In this document: positions 23,748 through 36,932 of the stretch, one piece after another
How positions within the stretch are numbered: position 1 is the stretch's first letter
Layout: every line of letters begins with the position of its first letter
Assembly (NCBI GenBank): GCA_030077755.1
Contig: JAQJZZ010000020.1
Span: 682,001-746,000, forward strand
DNA from: Filosporella fistucella
Lineage: Eukaryota > Ascomycota > Leotiomycetes > Helotiales
Reading direction: 5' to 3'
DNA length: 64,000 bases
Translations under genes and position numbers: made by a program
The notes under the pieces: generated by a model
What the model was told of the DNA's origin: nothing
Database searches by the model: none
Seen by the model: the letters and a program-made list of their open reading frames with translations, nothing else

Positions 23748-26700
23748 TCTGACGACGTGGAAGAGATATCACAAGAGAGTAGAAAAGAGCAGAACAGAGA
23801 AGGAAGAAGAGAGGAGAGATCCTCAGCCTTGTTATAGAATAAGTTCGGGGCAGAGCTAGGGTATCTGTGTGAACTTGTAGGGTAGGGGTCTGGGGTAGTA
23901 CAAATACATACTACAAACGAGTGCAGTAGTGAAGTTAATTAAGGTAGTGGTAGTCCGAATCCGAATCCTGGCAGGCAGATAGATAGATAGACAGAGCGTC
24001 GGGAGGGAAAGGAAGCTAGGTAGGGGAGGTAGTTATTACTAGGCAGTGGTGGACTGGAAAAGCGGCACTAGATATCGAATTCAACCAGGTAAGACGCCGA
24101 CTTGCTTACGGTACAGTACAGTATGGAATGTAGTACAATCAGTCGATTGATTATTTCGAAGCTTGGTCGTTTCAATATGTTCAATAGCCTCTTGTAATAT
24201 TCCATTTCTCACCCACTGGAACTTTCCTTGCTATTCCAAATCCTGTATATTTATTATAATCGAGACGCGTTGTAGGTAAGGTCCGAAGATGCATGAACAA
24301 AGTGCTGCTGCTTTTCTGTACACTGTGAGCCCCTCACTGAGCCCCAGACTACAAAGTACCCTGAAGCAGCCCAGCAAACAGGCAGACAGGCTCTCTGCCG
24401 CACCCAACATCTACATCCTAACAGTGTACAGCCCATGGAAACAACAATATTCCAACTACCAACTCACCTCACAGCATTTCCATTTTCTCTTGTAATAGCA
24501 GCAGATAGTGATTCCCTCAAAACTTCACACCTTCCCCATTGAGAACGTAGTCTGCTTATCTTTTCTGGAGAGCCCCTCTCGCCCCTACCAAGTCCGTAAT
24601 GGCGTGGGCCAAAAGCCGCAACGGCTCAGGCTTTTTCTCTGGGCGCCGAGAGATCGTTATCACACGAGCGAAATATAACGAATGTAACGAGTGTTTGTGG
24701 ATAAATTGCGTGAGTGGCAGAGGGTGGCAGACGGTGGCAGAGGGCAAGTCCGTACCGTTGACGGGTATTGGAGTGTGTGAGGAGTGTGCCTCGTTGTGCC
24801 CAGCCAAAAGGCTGGTCTCGTCCAAGGCGCTAGAAACGTAAGAGCAGCTGGAGGGTCAAAAGAATTCTACCTCCCTGGTAATACTTCCTTCCCCCATCCA
24901 ATTGAACCGACAAAAAGCGGCGGGGTACAGATTTGACCTCTTCTTGGCGGGTGAGGGTGAGGGACCATCAAGGGAGGCGGACGCGGGCAAAGGACAGAAT
25001 CAAGCCAAAAAGCCAGACAAGCCATGTCAAGATGCGTCAAGCTTGTCAAGAGAGTTCAAGGAACCTTGGATATTATGCTTGGCATAGATACGCTGCCCGT
25101 CGATTGTTCGAGTGGGAGTAATCGAGTATAATCCATGTGTGTGTGTATGTAAGAGTGTGTGTGATGCATGCAACAAGCATGTCAGGTCATGTCGTGAGAT
25201 GGAGATGGAGATTAATTAGGAATATTGGTGGGGGAGAAGTAAGAACTTTGATACAGTATACAGGTGTTGGCGACGACAGCCCTCGGTGAGCCCGGATACG
25301 AATTAGGTCCGGTAGGCGAGTACTACATGACATGGAACAATTGCCAAAGGAAAACAATTATAATAGTACAACACAATAATGACAATAACCATCTTAAAAC
25401 TTTCTTTCTCTCCTATTACCGCTCTCACGTTCAATAAACCTTCGCCAACAAACATCAAGCAAAGCCATGCGATCACACCCAAGTAAACTCCTCGAGGAAA
25501 ATCTCCACGCCAATGCTTGACACTGACGGACAAACGCATCTCCAAGCCCAACGCTCAATCCCTTAACATCTCACTCCATTTCTCAGCTGCTTACTTTGTA
25601 CCCAAGTACAAGGTACGACTTGGCTTTCTCACCTCTCGGTCAAATTATGCTTGGGTATGATTTAGGTGTGCACGCCACTTTCTGAGAGATATGGGATTCG
25701 AAGGGAGTCCATAGGTGAGTGTATGCTTTATCACTTGGCTAAATCCAATATTCGCCTCTGAGGTGTGAAAACATGCGATTTGTTTGCAGCGTATCTTGAT
25801 GCTGGATTTGATTGGAGGAGAATATGAGAGAGTGATCGATGGTCTGGAATTGTTTGATGCTTTACTCAGCTCATGTCAAATCCACAATTTGAGGTTCTTG
25901 ACGGTATGATACCTTTGTTGGAATTTGACTCGTCACGTTAGTATGCTGTCCTTTTTTGTACATTGTGGGTGTATCGATTTATAGGAGCAGAACCAGCCAC
26001 CCTAAAAGATGGCTGGAGAGTAGTCCCACGAAAGACTGGCTTTTAACATCTGAAGAGGGCCAAGCAAAGATTGTTATTCTGCGACTCGTCAGGTCAAAAA
26101 ATCAAGTGACCTATTGCTCTCAGTCAATACCAGGGCTTGCGATTATATACGTAATCATATACGTTTCGATACATTCAGTAATTGTTGTATCAGATAAAAG
26201 GGACATTGGATCACTCTATAAACTTCCGCAATACAAATGCATTGAGATGAAAGCAGCACTAAAGGCAGAGAGGCACCCTTTGTTTTCCCCCTCATTGCAT
26301 GTTTAGAGATGGAGATACTGCTATTGAACATTAAGTCCCTTCAGTATCTTACTCGATGCTATTCTTCAATATTCTCTGCCGTAATCAGCTATATTTTCAA
26401 TAATCGAATCTCACTGTACATTTTTACGTCGTTTTCAGCATACCTATTCAAATCATATTCCCTGGGTCCCTCTCATAAATACACTATCCAATGATATAGT
26501 AATATAATAATATGGCTTCAAATCACTTGTTTTCTAAGTTTTAGAATATCAAAGAATAAACAGGTCATATATATATGTCATTAGATCGGGAACTAACTAG
26601 CCATGGTGGTTAAGGACGAGAAGGATTGTAATGGGTAGAAGGGAGGTTAGGAGGGGGGATCCAGTAGGTCGGATTTTATAGGGAGAGGACTGAATGAAAG

Positions 26701-27076
26701 GTTGTAGATATATAGTGTAATCGAACCATATTCTATAATTGAGAAAAAAGAGACATCATTTTCAGAGCATCTATAGTTTAATAAAGCACCATCGCTCTTC
26801 TGACTAGGAAGTAAAAGAAGCAAAAGAATAAATAAAAAAACCAGTTAGATACGATAGTGTAACATGTAGATGATCTCACAGTTCAGTCTAATTTAGACAA
26901 GAAAGCAATGTAGCAATATATGCAGATCATCGCTATGAAGAAAGATATTCCATTCTTCAAACACTCCAGGTGCGAGTCTCACCTCCCTCCGTCCCACGCC
27001 CCTTCATACAAAAAGAAAATATATATATATACACGAATCAAATCTCTTCCCTCTCCCCTCTCCCACTCTCTCTCAT
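23748..27076. other. 3.3-kb intergenic region upstream of the permease
   Basis: No supported gene. Visible items: GATA repeats (GATAGATAGATAG) near 23981, a tandem run of three GTGGCAGA-GG units at about 24714-24745, a GT-rich microsatellite at 25136-25165, and AT-rich sequence with TATATATA near 26565 and 27020. GATA words are the binding core of AreA-type nitrogen regulators, which control many permease genes; a link here is speculative. Confidence 0.5.
24714..24745. repeat. Short tandem repeat, about three 10-bp units
   Basis: GTGGCAGAGG, GTGGCAGACG, GTGGCAGAGG in direct succession. Confidence 0.8.
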
Positions 27077-29375
27077 CTAATCAGCCTCACAGGTCTCCTC
27101 CTCCTCAACCGGCACAGCACTAGGCGTAGGTCTCGTCCTAGTCCTAAACGTAGTTGGCCTTCCGCCTCCAAAGCGACTTCTCGTAACCGTCACCGTAGAA
27201 GTAGGACGTGCGCTGGATGAGATAGGAGCAGCGATGATAGTAGAAGTAGAAGTAGCCACACCTGCGTTTGCAGATGTAGAATCTTTGATAGGTGTAACAG
27301 GAATGAGAGATTCAGTGGTACTGATTTCTGCGCCTGGAGAGGGTTGCAGTGGAGCTGTAGAAGCTTTTGCGATAGGGGTGCTGGAAATGGGGATCAAAGA
27401 CTCGGTTGTGCTAACAGCTGGCGCGGAGGCGGTTTGTAATGGTACTTCCTTTGATGAAGTAGAAGAGACAACATTCCCTTGTGCCAAACTCGTCGCGATA
27501 GGAGCAGTAGCAGCAGCAGCAGCAGAAGAAGAAGAAGCCACTACACTAGACACAACACCACTACTTCCCCCCGAACTCGCACAAGCAAAACTCATTTTCG
27601 TGACCGGCGTTCCGGAACTCTTGGGTTGACTGAGATCCCACGTCATATCCACATAAGGCCAGCAGAGTTTATCGCCCACGACTGCTATATCACCACTCAC
27701 AAACACGTTTTTGGACACCGTAGCAGCGCCTACCTTTGCACCAGCGCTATCCACGAATTGAAATGATGTTCCTGCGTATGTACCACTGCAAGAAAGCGGA
27801 ACAGGTTCACACTTAGGACTCGTGAGCGTCTCGTAGGTTACAAGCGAGAGATCAGAAGATAGAGCAGCGACGTGTACGTTCTGGTGATCGTCGGTATCGG
27901 AATAGGTTATCCAGTTTACCTGTGAATCTCCTTCTTTGGCGCCGACGGTGCTGGAAGCTTCTGCGCCGGACAGTTTGTTCTTGGATGTCATGGTTGTGAT
28001 GGCTACGTTGTGGTTGAGCCAGCGGGGAGAACATTGCGTGTAGGGGGATCCGAGCCAGGCGTTTGTCGTCAGGTCGAGGGCGCCGCGGGATTGCCAGCCG
28101 AAGATGTATTTGGTTGTTCCTGGGAAGAGGGCGAGGTTGCTGTAGGAGCCGGACATTCCTCCCACTGGGTTTTGTTAGCGGTGATGTACTTGGATACACG
28201 TTCTAACTTGGAGTACTCAGCCATGTTGGAACTTTTGGCTAGCAAGTCGTGGAATCAAATTTACTCGCTTGACTTTCTATGGATCGTCTGAGCGGACTAA
28301 TCTTGATTCTACGAGTAGCCAGCCAGAAGCTTCGACGTGACGGATTGCTCTCAGTTGAAATAACAGAAGTGACAACTTACTAGGCTCGCCAGAGACACCA
28401 TTGGTAGTATTCTCGTTTGCGATCTTGACACCAGACATATACTGAGTATCTGTATTCAACCAGATACTTCCTTGATCCTCAGCGCAGATGGTAGCAAAAG
28501 GTACGGCATCAGCTGCCTCGATACCAATTCCGGTATTGTGAGAGCAGCCAAACGTACTGCTCGAAGTCGTAGTCTGAAGAGCTCCTGAATCATCGACGTA
28601 TTGGATGGAGTCTCCGAAATGTCCTGCTGCCCAGCCAGTGTATGCTGAAGCTGATTAGTGATATTCTTGGTCTCGATGTGTAAATATCTTACCGGTAACG
28701 ACAAAGTAGGCTCCATAAAGACCAGATTTCTCAGAGTAGACTAAGTCACCATTGGCATCAGGAGAAGCGGTCAACTATGAATGATTAGCGGAGCCAATCA
28801 AAAATTTGATCGAACTTACTCCATCGCTGGCATGAATACCAGGTCCATTGAGGGGCTGTCTCCAAGCCTCGGTTCCGCTCTTATATCTGATGAGAGATAC
28901 GATTGGTGTCCCAGTAGCAGGCAAATCAGTCGTTCCAGTGGCATCAACTGTGGCCATCAAAGCGAATCCATCATTTTGAGCCACCAGACCCGCTGCTTCA
29001 TATCCGGCAATCGATACTGGGGTGCCTACAGCAGCAAATGTGCTGGTGTCAACTTGTTGTACTACCACTTTCTTGTAGGTAGAATCCAAATACGCCAGCT
29101 GTTTTAGGATTAAAGTTAGCAATTGCTCAAGGGCAGGTGGTCTAGCCAACTCAACATATCTGATGGTTAAGAGCTATACTCACGTATGCAGATTTTCCAT
29201 CTGGAGAGACAGAGAATGGAGTACGTCTATGATGAGGAAGCCCAGTCCAATAAGCAGCTTTAATCGGATCAAAGCTACCAGACAGCGTAAGAGAGTTTGG
29301 AAAAGAAGAGATGCTAGGATCCGCAAGAACAAAACTGCCACTGGCAAGAAGAACTGAAAAGAGTGTGAACCGCAT
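27077..29375 (-). CDS. Secreted protein with Ser/Thr/Ala-rich C-terminal tail
   Basis: Five exons keep frame: 29375-29184, 29098-28820, 28774-28693, 28644-28381, 28164-27077; 634 residues. The N-terminus is a clear signal peptide (MRFTLFSVLLASGSFVLA then DPSIS). The next 400 residues contain repeated short strands (VSPDGKSAYL, YKSGTEAWRQPLNG, GLYGAYFVV, GSIWLNTDTQYMSG, TKYIFGWQSRGALDL) that look like a beta-propeller-type fold. The tail from about residue 475 is Ser/Thr/Ala-rich, likely O-glycosylated, partly encoded by a GCAGCAGCA/GAAGAAGAA run near 27510, and ends in Arg/Thr-rich sequence and an acidic stretch. There is no C-terminal hydrophobic segment, so a GPI anchor is not expected. I do not recognise a named family; function unknown. 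Confidence 0.88.
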
Positions 29376-30068
29376 AGTGAAGTAAGGACTGTCTAGAGCA
29401 CAAGTACTCCGAAATGAATGTAAGTATCAATGATGATGATGAGGAGCAGAAAAGAAAATGAAAACCACAAACATATGTATGCAACGAATCACACCATTCA
29501 TTTCCTTCGAAACTTCGACAAGATGTGGAGCGGTATGTTTCCAGCGCCATCGGAGAAATATGATGATGCTAGATTGGCACAGCGTCAATTCCAAACGACT
29601 ACAGTCGACTATATGTGGGGTAGCTTGCTGCGAAATAACTACAAATCATAACCGAACGCAATACGAACATTGCACAAGGTCTCTAAAAGGTCTAGAACGG
29701 AGATGTCTAGCCCTAGCGAAATGAATAAATCCGTGGTGCGGGGCTTGGAAACTTTGTTGAAGTTGCTGATTTTAAACACTAAAGTTGAAACATTGGCGGA
29801 AAGTCCACCAACGCCGCATTGGCGAGATTCAGGGGAGATGGGAACGGAGCCCCTGAAACATCAGCACATGGCCCCGATTATATAGACTTATTCAATATTC
29901 CCCAGGAGATGAGCAGAGATCCCCAATTAGCTTTGATTATCATTGCTTATTCACCTGCAGGATGCGAAATCAACACCGGTGAGACCAATTTGTGGAGATC
30001 GATTCAAAGATGCCGTACTTCCTGTTAAAATTCCATGTTATGCAAACTCCGGCCGTAATGCTTCACTT
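29376..30068. other. Intergenic (upstream of secreted-protein gene)
   Basis: Promoter side of the secreted-protein gene and 3' end of the MetAP2 gene, which lies on the same strand. ORFs here are short and unrelated to known proteins. No other structure seen. Confidence 0.6.
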
Positions 30069-31622
<1,554 letters not shown>

Positions 31623-32376
31623 CTTGTCCACCAGTGAGCCAAGCCCTGTAAACTTTCGATTCTGTGATTTCAACTGGTTTGATGGTGGAATATCTGTGTG
31701 TGGCGCCACTCCCTGCAGACTTGAAGATAATTGAATTGAAAGTTTGGATAACAGCATAAATCACCCCGCTAAAAGCTACGCTGCGGTTGGCGCCGGTGGG
31801 TGTTTCTAGCACTATTATGGTGCGGTTAGTGACTCGAAGTCGGTCAGCAGAACAAGCAGCAAGTGAAAGCGAACTTGAGTAATTACCAAGGCGTACTTGA
31901 TGCACCTGAATTCTTCTAAATGACATGAATATTCAATAGAACTAGTTATGAGATTACTATCATTCCTCTTGGGGCTTCCGCCAGGTTCTGTATTTTTACA
32001 TTGGAGACGAGCTGAGCTCTACAGTCTTGGGATTTTCTCGATTTCTTCGAATTCCATTTGCATACATGAGCTCATTCCATATAATTGTTCGGATTAATTC
32101 TCTTCGCTTCGTGTAATACGAGATATAAACAAGGATTGTTCGTATATCCTCAGCGCTCTCGTTTTCCACCATCTCTATTGTACTTTTGTCACAAGAACCT
32201 CCCTCGATTTCTAATGATGCCAGAATATGACTGACGTTAGATTTGTGACGAGTTTGAAATATTCTCGCCGTCCAAGGTTCAATAATGTGATTCTAGATGG
32301 GCATATCATGGGCCACAGAATAGCTTTTTGTTGGCTTCAAGTTGAAATTTGGGGTATTTATTTTACTCCAGTTGAG
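31623..32376. other. Intergenic (MetAP2 promoter)
   Basis: Upstream of MetAP2 and downstream of the decayed kinase. A 120-codon frame (31564-31926, minus) overlaps MetAP2 exon 1 in another frame and looks like leader sequence. Nothing else supported. Confidence 0.55.
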
Positions 32377-33513
32377 TCAAATTCTGGAAATGAGAACAAT
32401 TACAAGCCATGGCACACCATCAAACCACTTATCTTGCAATAGCTCCTTCGTAGTCGGGCAACCTCTCGGGTCGAACTTCATTACCTTCAACAGAAATTCC
32501 CTATCCTCTTCGGTAAGGCAGTCGTCCTTGATTATCTTGAACGGCCTCTGCAACTGGTTTCCTTTGATGTGTACCGTGGGTGCCGCAAGCATTTGCCACC
32601 TATCGGCATCATCTCTAGGTATGAGATCGAGGTACGATCTGGGGGTAGGGCCAAAGTGAGCTAATTGTTTGACAAGAATGTGGAAGATGTTTTCATCATC
32701 GTCTGCGGTGGCGTCCTTGGGTTCAGGTTTGGACATGTGCCATTTAAGACCCCATATCAGACGTATAAGCTATCAGAAGGTGAGATCTGCAGAAGACTTT
32801 AAGTTGTGTTCGGAACTTACAGTTGCGCCGTATGACCATATGTCCGTCGATTGTCCCCACCTGAGCTGGAGCATGGCTTCAGGGCTTCTGCAGACTGCGG
32901 CTTCCCATATGTGGTCCTATGATTCCAACCTTGAGGTAATCTTCGGATTCTATCCGAGTAATATCACCGAAGTCAGCCAGTCGGATATCGCTAAAGCGTG
33001 ATTCATCAGTGCCATTGCTAACCAGAATGTTATCTGGTTTGATATCTGTGAGCCCATATATCAGCGGAAAGGATCTTGGAAAATATGAGAGACCCCAATT
33101 AACGAACCTATTTATGTATACCCAGCCTCATAGAGCGCCTGAATTGCTTGGAGGACTTTCTTTCCAACCAGCTTCACGTCCGAACTTTCGAAGGTCTCCA
33201 TATTTGATGCACGGAGGACACTATTATCTAGATGTTGTAGAATCAAACATGGAGGACTTTTGACTTCATCTACTATCTGACGAATACCGGATTATTTGTG
33301 GAAACGCTTCAAAACGTCTCGTTCATTTTCGAGTCGTGTCCGAGGAGCTGTCTTGACAATGAATTTGCAAGCTTGAGGATTGCTTCCCCTAGCCATGATT
33401 AACCGGCAGGAAGCAAATATGGGTGCATTCGAACTAACGTGGCAGGCCAAATGTCCCCTGCAACGTGCGCAGACACCAGATATTCCCCAATTTTCCTTTG
33501 AGTCGTTGACCAA
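32377..33513 (-). pseudogene. Decayed SRPK-like serine/threonine kinase
   Basis: Fragments in order match the fungal-expanded SRPK-like kinase family: CKFIVKTAP (lysine strand), NERDVLKRFHK, SGIRQIVDEV, PPCLILQHLDN, KKVLQAIQALYEAGYT, DIKPDNILVS (catalytic loop), FSDIRLADFGD, CRSPEAMLQLRWGQSTDIWSYGA, and the C-lobe LIRLIWGLKWHMSKP to ELLQDKWFDG. Lesions: an in-frame TAA after FHK (about 33290), a TAA just before DIKPDN (about 33113), and a frameshift near 32905-32912 between GPH and IWEAAV. One canonical intron in the C-lobe (GTAAGT...GATAG, about 32820-32770) still looks intact. The glycine loop is not visible. Both stops would be CAA in the parent by C-to-T change, which is only suggestive of RIP. 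An unusual splice pattern rescuing all three lesions is unlikely. Confidence 0.75.
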
Positions 33514-33927
33514 TTCTGATACTAGCAGTGATCATTGGACAGGCTATCTGACGTGTAAATGAAAAAAATATGGTGGATGGTATGGAAATGACGCATAGGA
33601 TGAAAAGCAGTACTCATATGAAATAATTTAGAGCCCAACTATGAGCTCTTCCGTCCGAGTGTTGATTGGGATTCGGAATTACATTTGCCATAATAATGGA
33701 TCAATCTAGAAACTTTTTGGGGCTCAAAGATATCTTACTCATGTTGCATAGCAAGGAGAAATGAGATTTTGCTAGATACTGATACCCGATCAGGACTAGG
33801 CAAAAGATCAAATCATAGTGCGTCATTGTACCTGGTGCATTTTCGAGTCAACCTTTCCAACTACAACCTCCCATTCTCCAACAATCTTTCACTCCAAAGA
33901 AGCTGAGGCCAGTCTTCGGGATGAGGA
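33514..33927. other. Intergenic, upstream of the J-protein gene
   Basis: AT-rich promoter between the decayed kinase and the J-protein start. No structure seen apart from A-rich runs. Confidence 0.5.
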
Positions 33928-34826
33928 ATGACATTCCGCTGTTCTGCCCCTCCTTTCGCCGTGCGCCTCCAACAACCCTCACGTTTCCAGCGGCTCTTCC
34001 ATAACAGTGCTCGACTTCAGAATGATACCCCGAAGCAGAATCATTATGAGACTCTTCAAATACCGGTCAATGCCACACCTACAGAGGTGAAAAAGTACGC
34101 AGCCTTTTTATGATCTTAATCGGACTTTCCTCACACTACAATGAATCCGCAAATCCATTTTTAACACTTCCTAGATCCTTCTACTCCCTCTCCAAAACCC
34201 ACCATCCAGATCGCAATCCCGAAGATCCAAATGCCTCCCACCGCTTCGTTCAAATCTCCGAAGCCTACGCCATCCTCGGCACTCCTGCAAAAAGACAAGC
34301 CTACGATCGCGAACACATACATCCTCATCACCATGGCCATTCCCACCACCACGGTGTTCCCACCGGGTCATATTCGTCTTCCGGTCCCGCTGGAGGCCGT
34401 TCACCTAGTGGTCTAAGCAAGAGAAGAACTCAATTCCGTGGGCCCCCGCCAAGTTTCTACAGATCCGGGGGATGGGGCGAACATTCTGCAAAGAGGAAAG
34501 CTGCACAGGAGAATGGAGCTCCCGGTGCAGAAGCTCCGCCGGATTCAGTTGGTGGAGCAGGAGGTATGGGACCAGGACAGAGGCCGTGGGGGCATGGAAA
34601 TCATGTTCCGCATTTTGATAGAGAGGGTCACATTAGAACACACGAGAATCACACGAAGAGATGGCAGAGAAGAAGAGGACAGGAGGACGGCTGGATACCC
34701 AGCAATGACGCCCCCAGAAGTATGCTTGCGAACTTCATTTTCGTTGGGGGTATTCTAAGCATCGGCATATTTGTGCCGACCTTCATATTGGAGAAATTTG
34801 TGTATAGAAGGAGAGATGAAAGATGA
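33928..34826 (+). CDS. Mitochondrial J-domain protein with one membrane span
   Basis: Hsp40-type cochaperone that would stimulate an Hsp70 ATPase. Two exons, 33928-34094 and 34175-34826 (80-nt intron, GTACGC donor, CTTCCTAG acceptor), give 272 residues. The first 30 residues are Arg/Ser/Phe-rich with few acidic residues (RLQQPSRFQRLFHNSARL), a typical mitochondrial presequence. The J domain spans about 39-105, with the HPD motif at 66-68 (HHPDRNPEDPN) and YAILGTPAKRQAYD closing it. A His-rich and Gly/Pro-rich linker follows; a single hydrophobic span sits near the C-terminus (FIFVGGILSIGIFVPTFIL), with basic residues after it. This layout suggests an inner-membrane J-protein. I cannot tie it to a named orthologue. 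An out-of-frame ATG at 33921 would give a short peptide only. Confidence 0.9.
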
Positions 34827-34999
34827 GAAGTCAAACTCAAGCAATAGATGGGCGAAGCATAGGCGCATGCATCAGGTAGGTTCATTCCGGGCATTTTTAT
34901 ACTACATACAAATCCCCAATGCAATGCAAAATCATGCCCAAAAATCAAGTCTTATCTTCGCAATCTATCGTACTCTGGACCGCACATTTCTGTGGGGAA

Positions 35000-36223
35000 T
35001 TATGCGTCGAAGGTCAAAGAAGTACCAATCTTGTGGGTAGCTTGGTCAAGCTTTTGGGTATCGAAGGAAGCTCCAACACCGAGAGTGGCACCAGGGCGGA
35101 GGAGAACATTGTAAGCAACAGCGGCAACACCACGGTCGTTGATCTTGAACTGAATTGCAGCATATCAGCAAGTGCCTTTTATAATAATGGAGCTCGATTG
35201 GAGAATCCTCACCTTGGCAAATGAGACAGGGTCGATTCTGTACTTGCTTGCAACCTCGAGCCCAACAGTTCCAGTGCTCTTAGAGTCCCAGGTAGCCTTA
35301 GCACCTGCCTCAACTTGCGAGTTTACCTTGTGGTAATAAGCAGCAGAGAAGACGCTCAAGTTGTTGGTACCAGTGATGGTGGCAGTGTAGGTAGGGGCGG
35401 CATATCCAATTGCAGCAGAGTAGTTGGTGATAGCAGCCTTTTGGACATCATAACCAGCAGATCCACCAACCAAGAAACCATCTTGTCCCAAAACAGCATC
35501 AACGTTGGCAGTTGGGCCCTTAAGAAGATCGAAGAAAGCACGAGTGTGGAAGTTGGTCTGCTTGAAGTGCAAGTTGACCTTTGCGCCCTTGGCTTGAGTA
35601 GCTGGGAGGAAAGAGCCCAAGACCTCAGCCTTGAGTCCTTTAGTGATCACATCGTTGAACTCGATCTTGGTATCAAGAGCATTGGCGGTGTTCCATGATT
35701 GTGTGAGGGTCAGGCCTGTACGGCGGTAGAACATTAGCATTGTTGTGCATGCAGGGCTCATATTGAGCATGAAATCGAGGACGGGGTTTGGACTTCGTCG
35801 GAAGTCTGAAGAAATAAGAAAACGCTGGAGGCATATACCGGTTGGCTTGTCTGTATACTTCGCCTCAAGCTATACACAGATTTCTTGTTAGTCGCTGGAC
35901 CCCCCATGTGTTATGTATTTCCCGTACCAGACCACTTGTAGCCTTCTCATGGGTGCTCTTTCCGGTAACCTTGAATGCAACATTGTTGGGGGTGTTGCTC
36001 TTGAGCTCGAAAGCGGCGCTTGATGTGTGGTAGAAATCCTTTCCAAGGAGCTACAAGAAATGTTAGTTGAAATTCATAAGAAGAGAGTATCTGGAATTGA
36101 GTATCATCAACTCCAAGGAGTACAGATGTAGCAGAATTAAAATTTCGAGCTTGGGATTAAGAATGAAACTTAACTTACATCGTTCGACGCCTTGCTGATA
36201 TCTGAGAAAGCTGGGACAGACAT
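35000..36223 (-). CDS. por1: Mitochondrial porin (VDAC)
   Basis: Outer-membrane voltage-dependent anion channel, a 19-strand beta barrel passing metabolites such as ATP. Five exons keep frame: 36223-36179, 36050-35928, 35869-35839, 35715-35213, 35149-35000; 283 residues, identical in length to Neurospora porin. It starts MSVPAFSDISKASNDLLGKDFYH, the N-terminal helix of fungal VDAC, continues with alternating strands (NVAFKVTGKST, GLTLTQSWNTAN, AKVNLHFKQTNFHTRAFFDLLKG), and ends LGVGASFDTQKLDQATHKIG then TFDA. Exon 3 is 31 nt. It converges with the J-protein gene 173 bp away; both products are mitochondrial, but I read nothing more into that. Confidence 0.97.
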
Positions 36224-36932
36224 TTTGAGGTATGAGGAGGATGAGATTGATGAATTGAGACGATTGTGATATGTGCAGAAGATGGACTGTTGTTCGTAGG
36301 AAGAAGTTGATGAGGGAAATTATGCGTATGCGCAAACATCGGGTCTGATCGGCTCGGACAGAACGTGCCTGAGTGACTTCCTGATTGGCCAGAGTGCCAG
36401 GGCACCTGACTGTAAAGGGGTGGGTACCAGAAAGGCTGAGTTGGTTCACTTTCTTTCGCATTGACTTGAGACATTTGCCAAAATTGCATCCGTTTATGAA
36501 CTTGCGAAATCCCTTCCATTGAGCTCTGGCAGCGCGGTTTTACTATTATGCCGCAGTGTATCCCCTCATTTTTCACCATCTGGTTGGAGAAGGTACGTTA
36601 GATAATCGACGAGCACATCAATCTTTCACTTAAACGACACTTCCTGTACTTATTCTCCAGCTTCAACAGCTCCAATCGCCAGACCGCAAATAGACCGTCA
36701 CTTTCATTAGTTTCAAGTGTTGCAACTATGAAAAAAAGGTCTTGTTGAAGGCAAGGTGCTCTATGTACACAAGTTCACCGATCTATTTATGCAACGCTGC
36801 CTGAAGGAAGCACCCGAGTTGAAATTCATGGTATGAAATCCCCAATTGTCGAGAACTCAACTCCCCCTGTAATCATAACAAAGCAAAGAAATCGCGATCA
36901 TTCCCATTTTATGCAAATCAACAGAGAACTGC
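36224..36932. other. Intergenic (porin promoter / asparagine synthetase 3' side)
   Basis: Two overlapping frames of about 130 codons on the minus strand lack any recognisable domain and lie just upstream of the porin start. No structure supported. Confidence 0.55.

Noticed and set aside
25956..26306. Open frame of 116 codons in the permease upstream region
   Set aside because: No recognisable feature; AT-rich spacer with frames on both strands.
27234..27629. Antisense open frame in the secreted-protein gene
   Set aside because: It is the mirror of the Ser/Ala/Thr-rich tail; low-complexity coding DNA often leaves the other strand open.
32669..33263. Plus-strand frames over the decayed kinase
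   Set aside because: They are shadows; the minus strand reads as a kinase in order.
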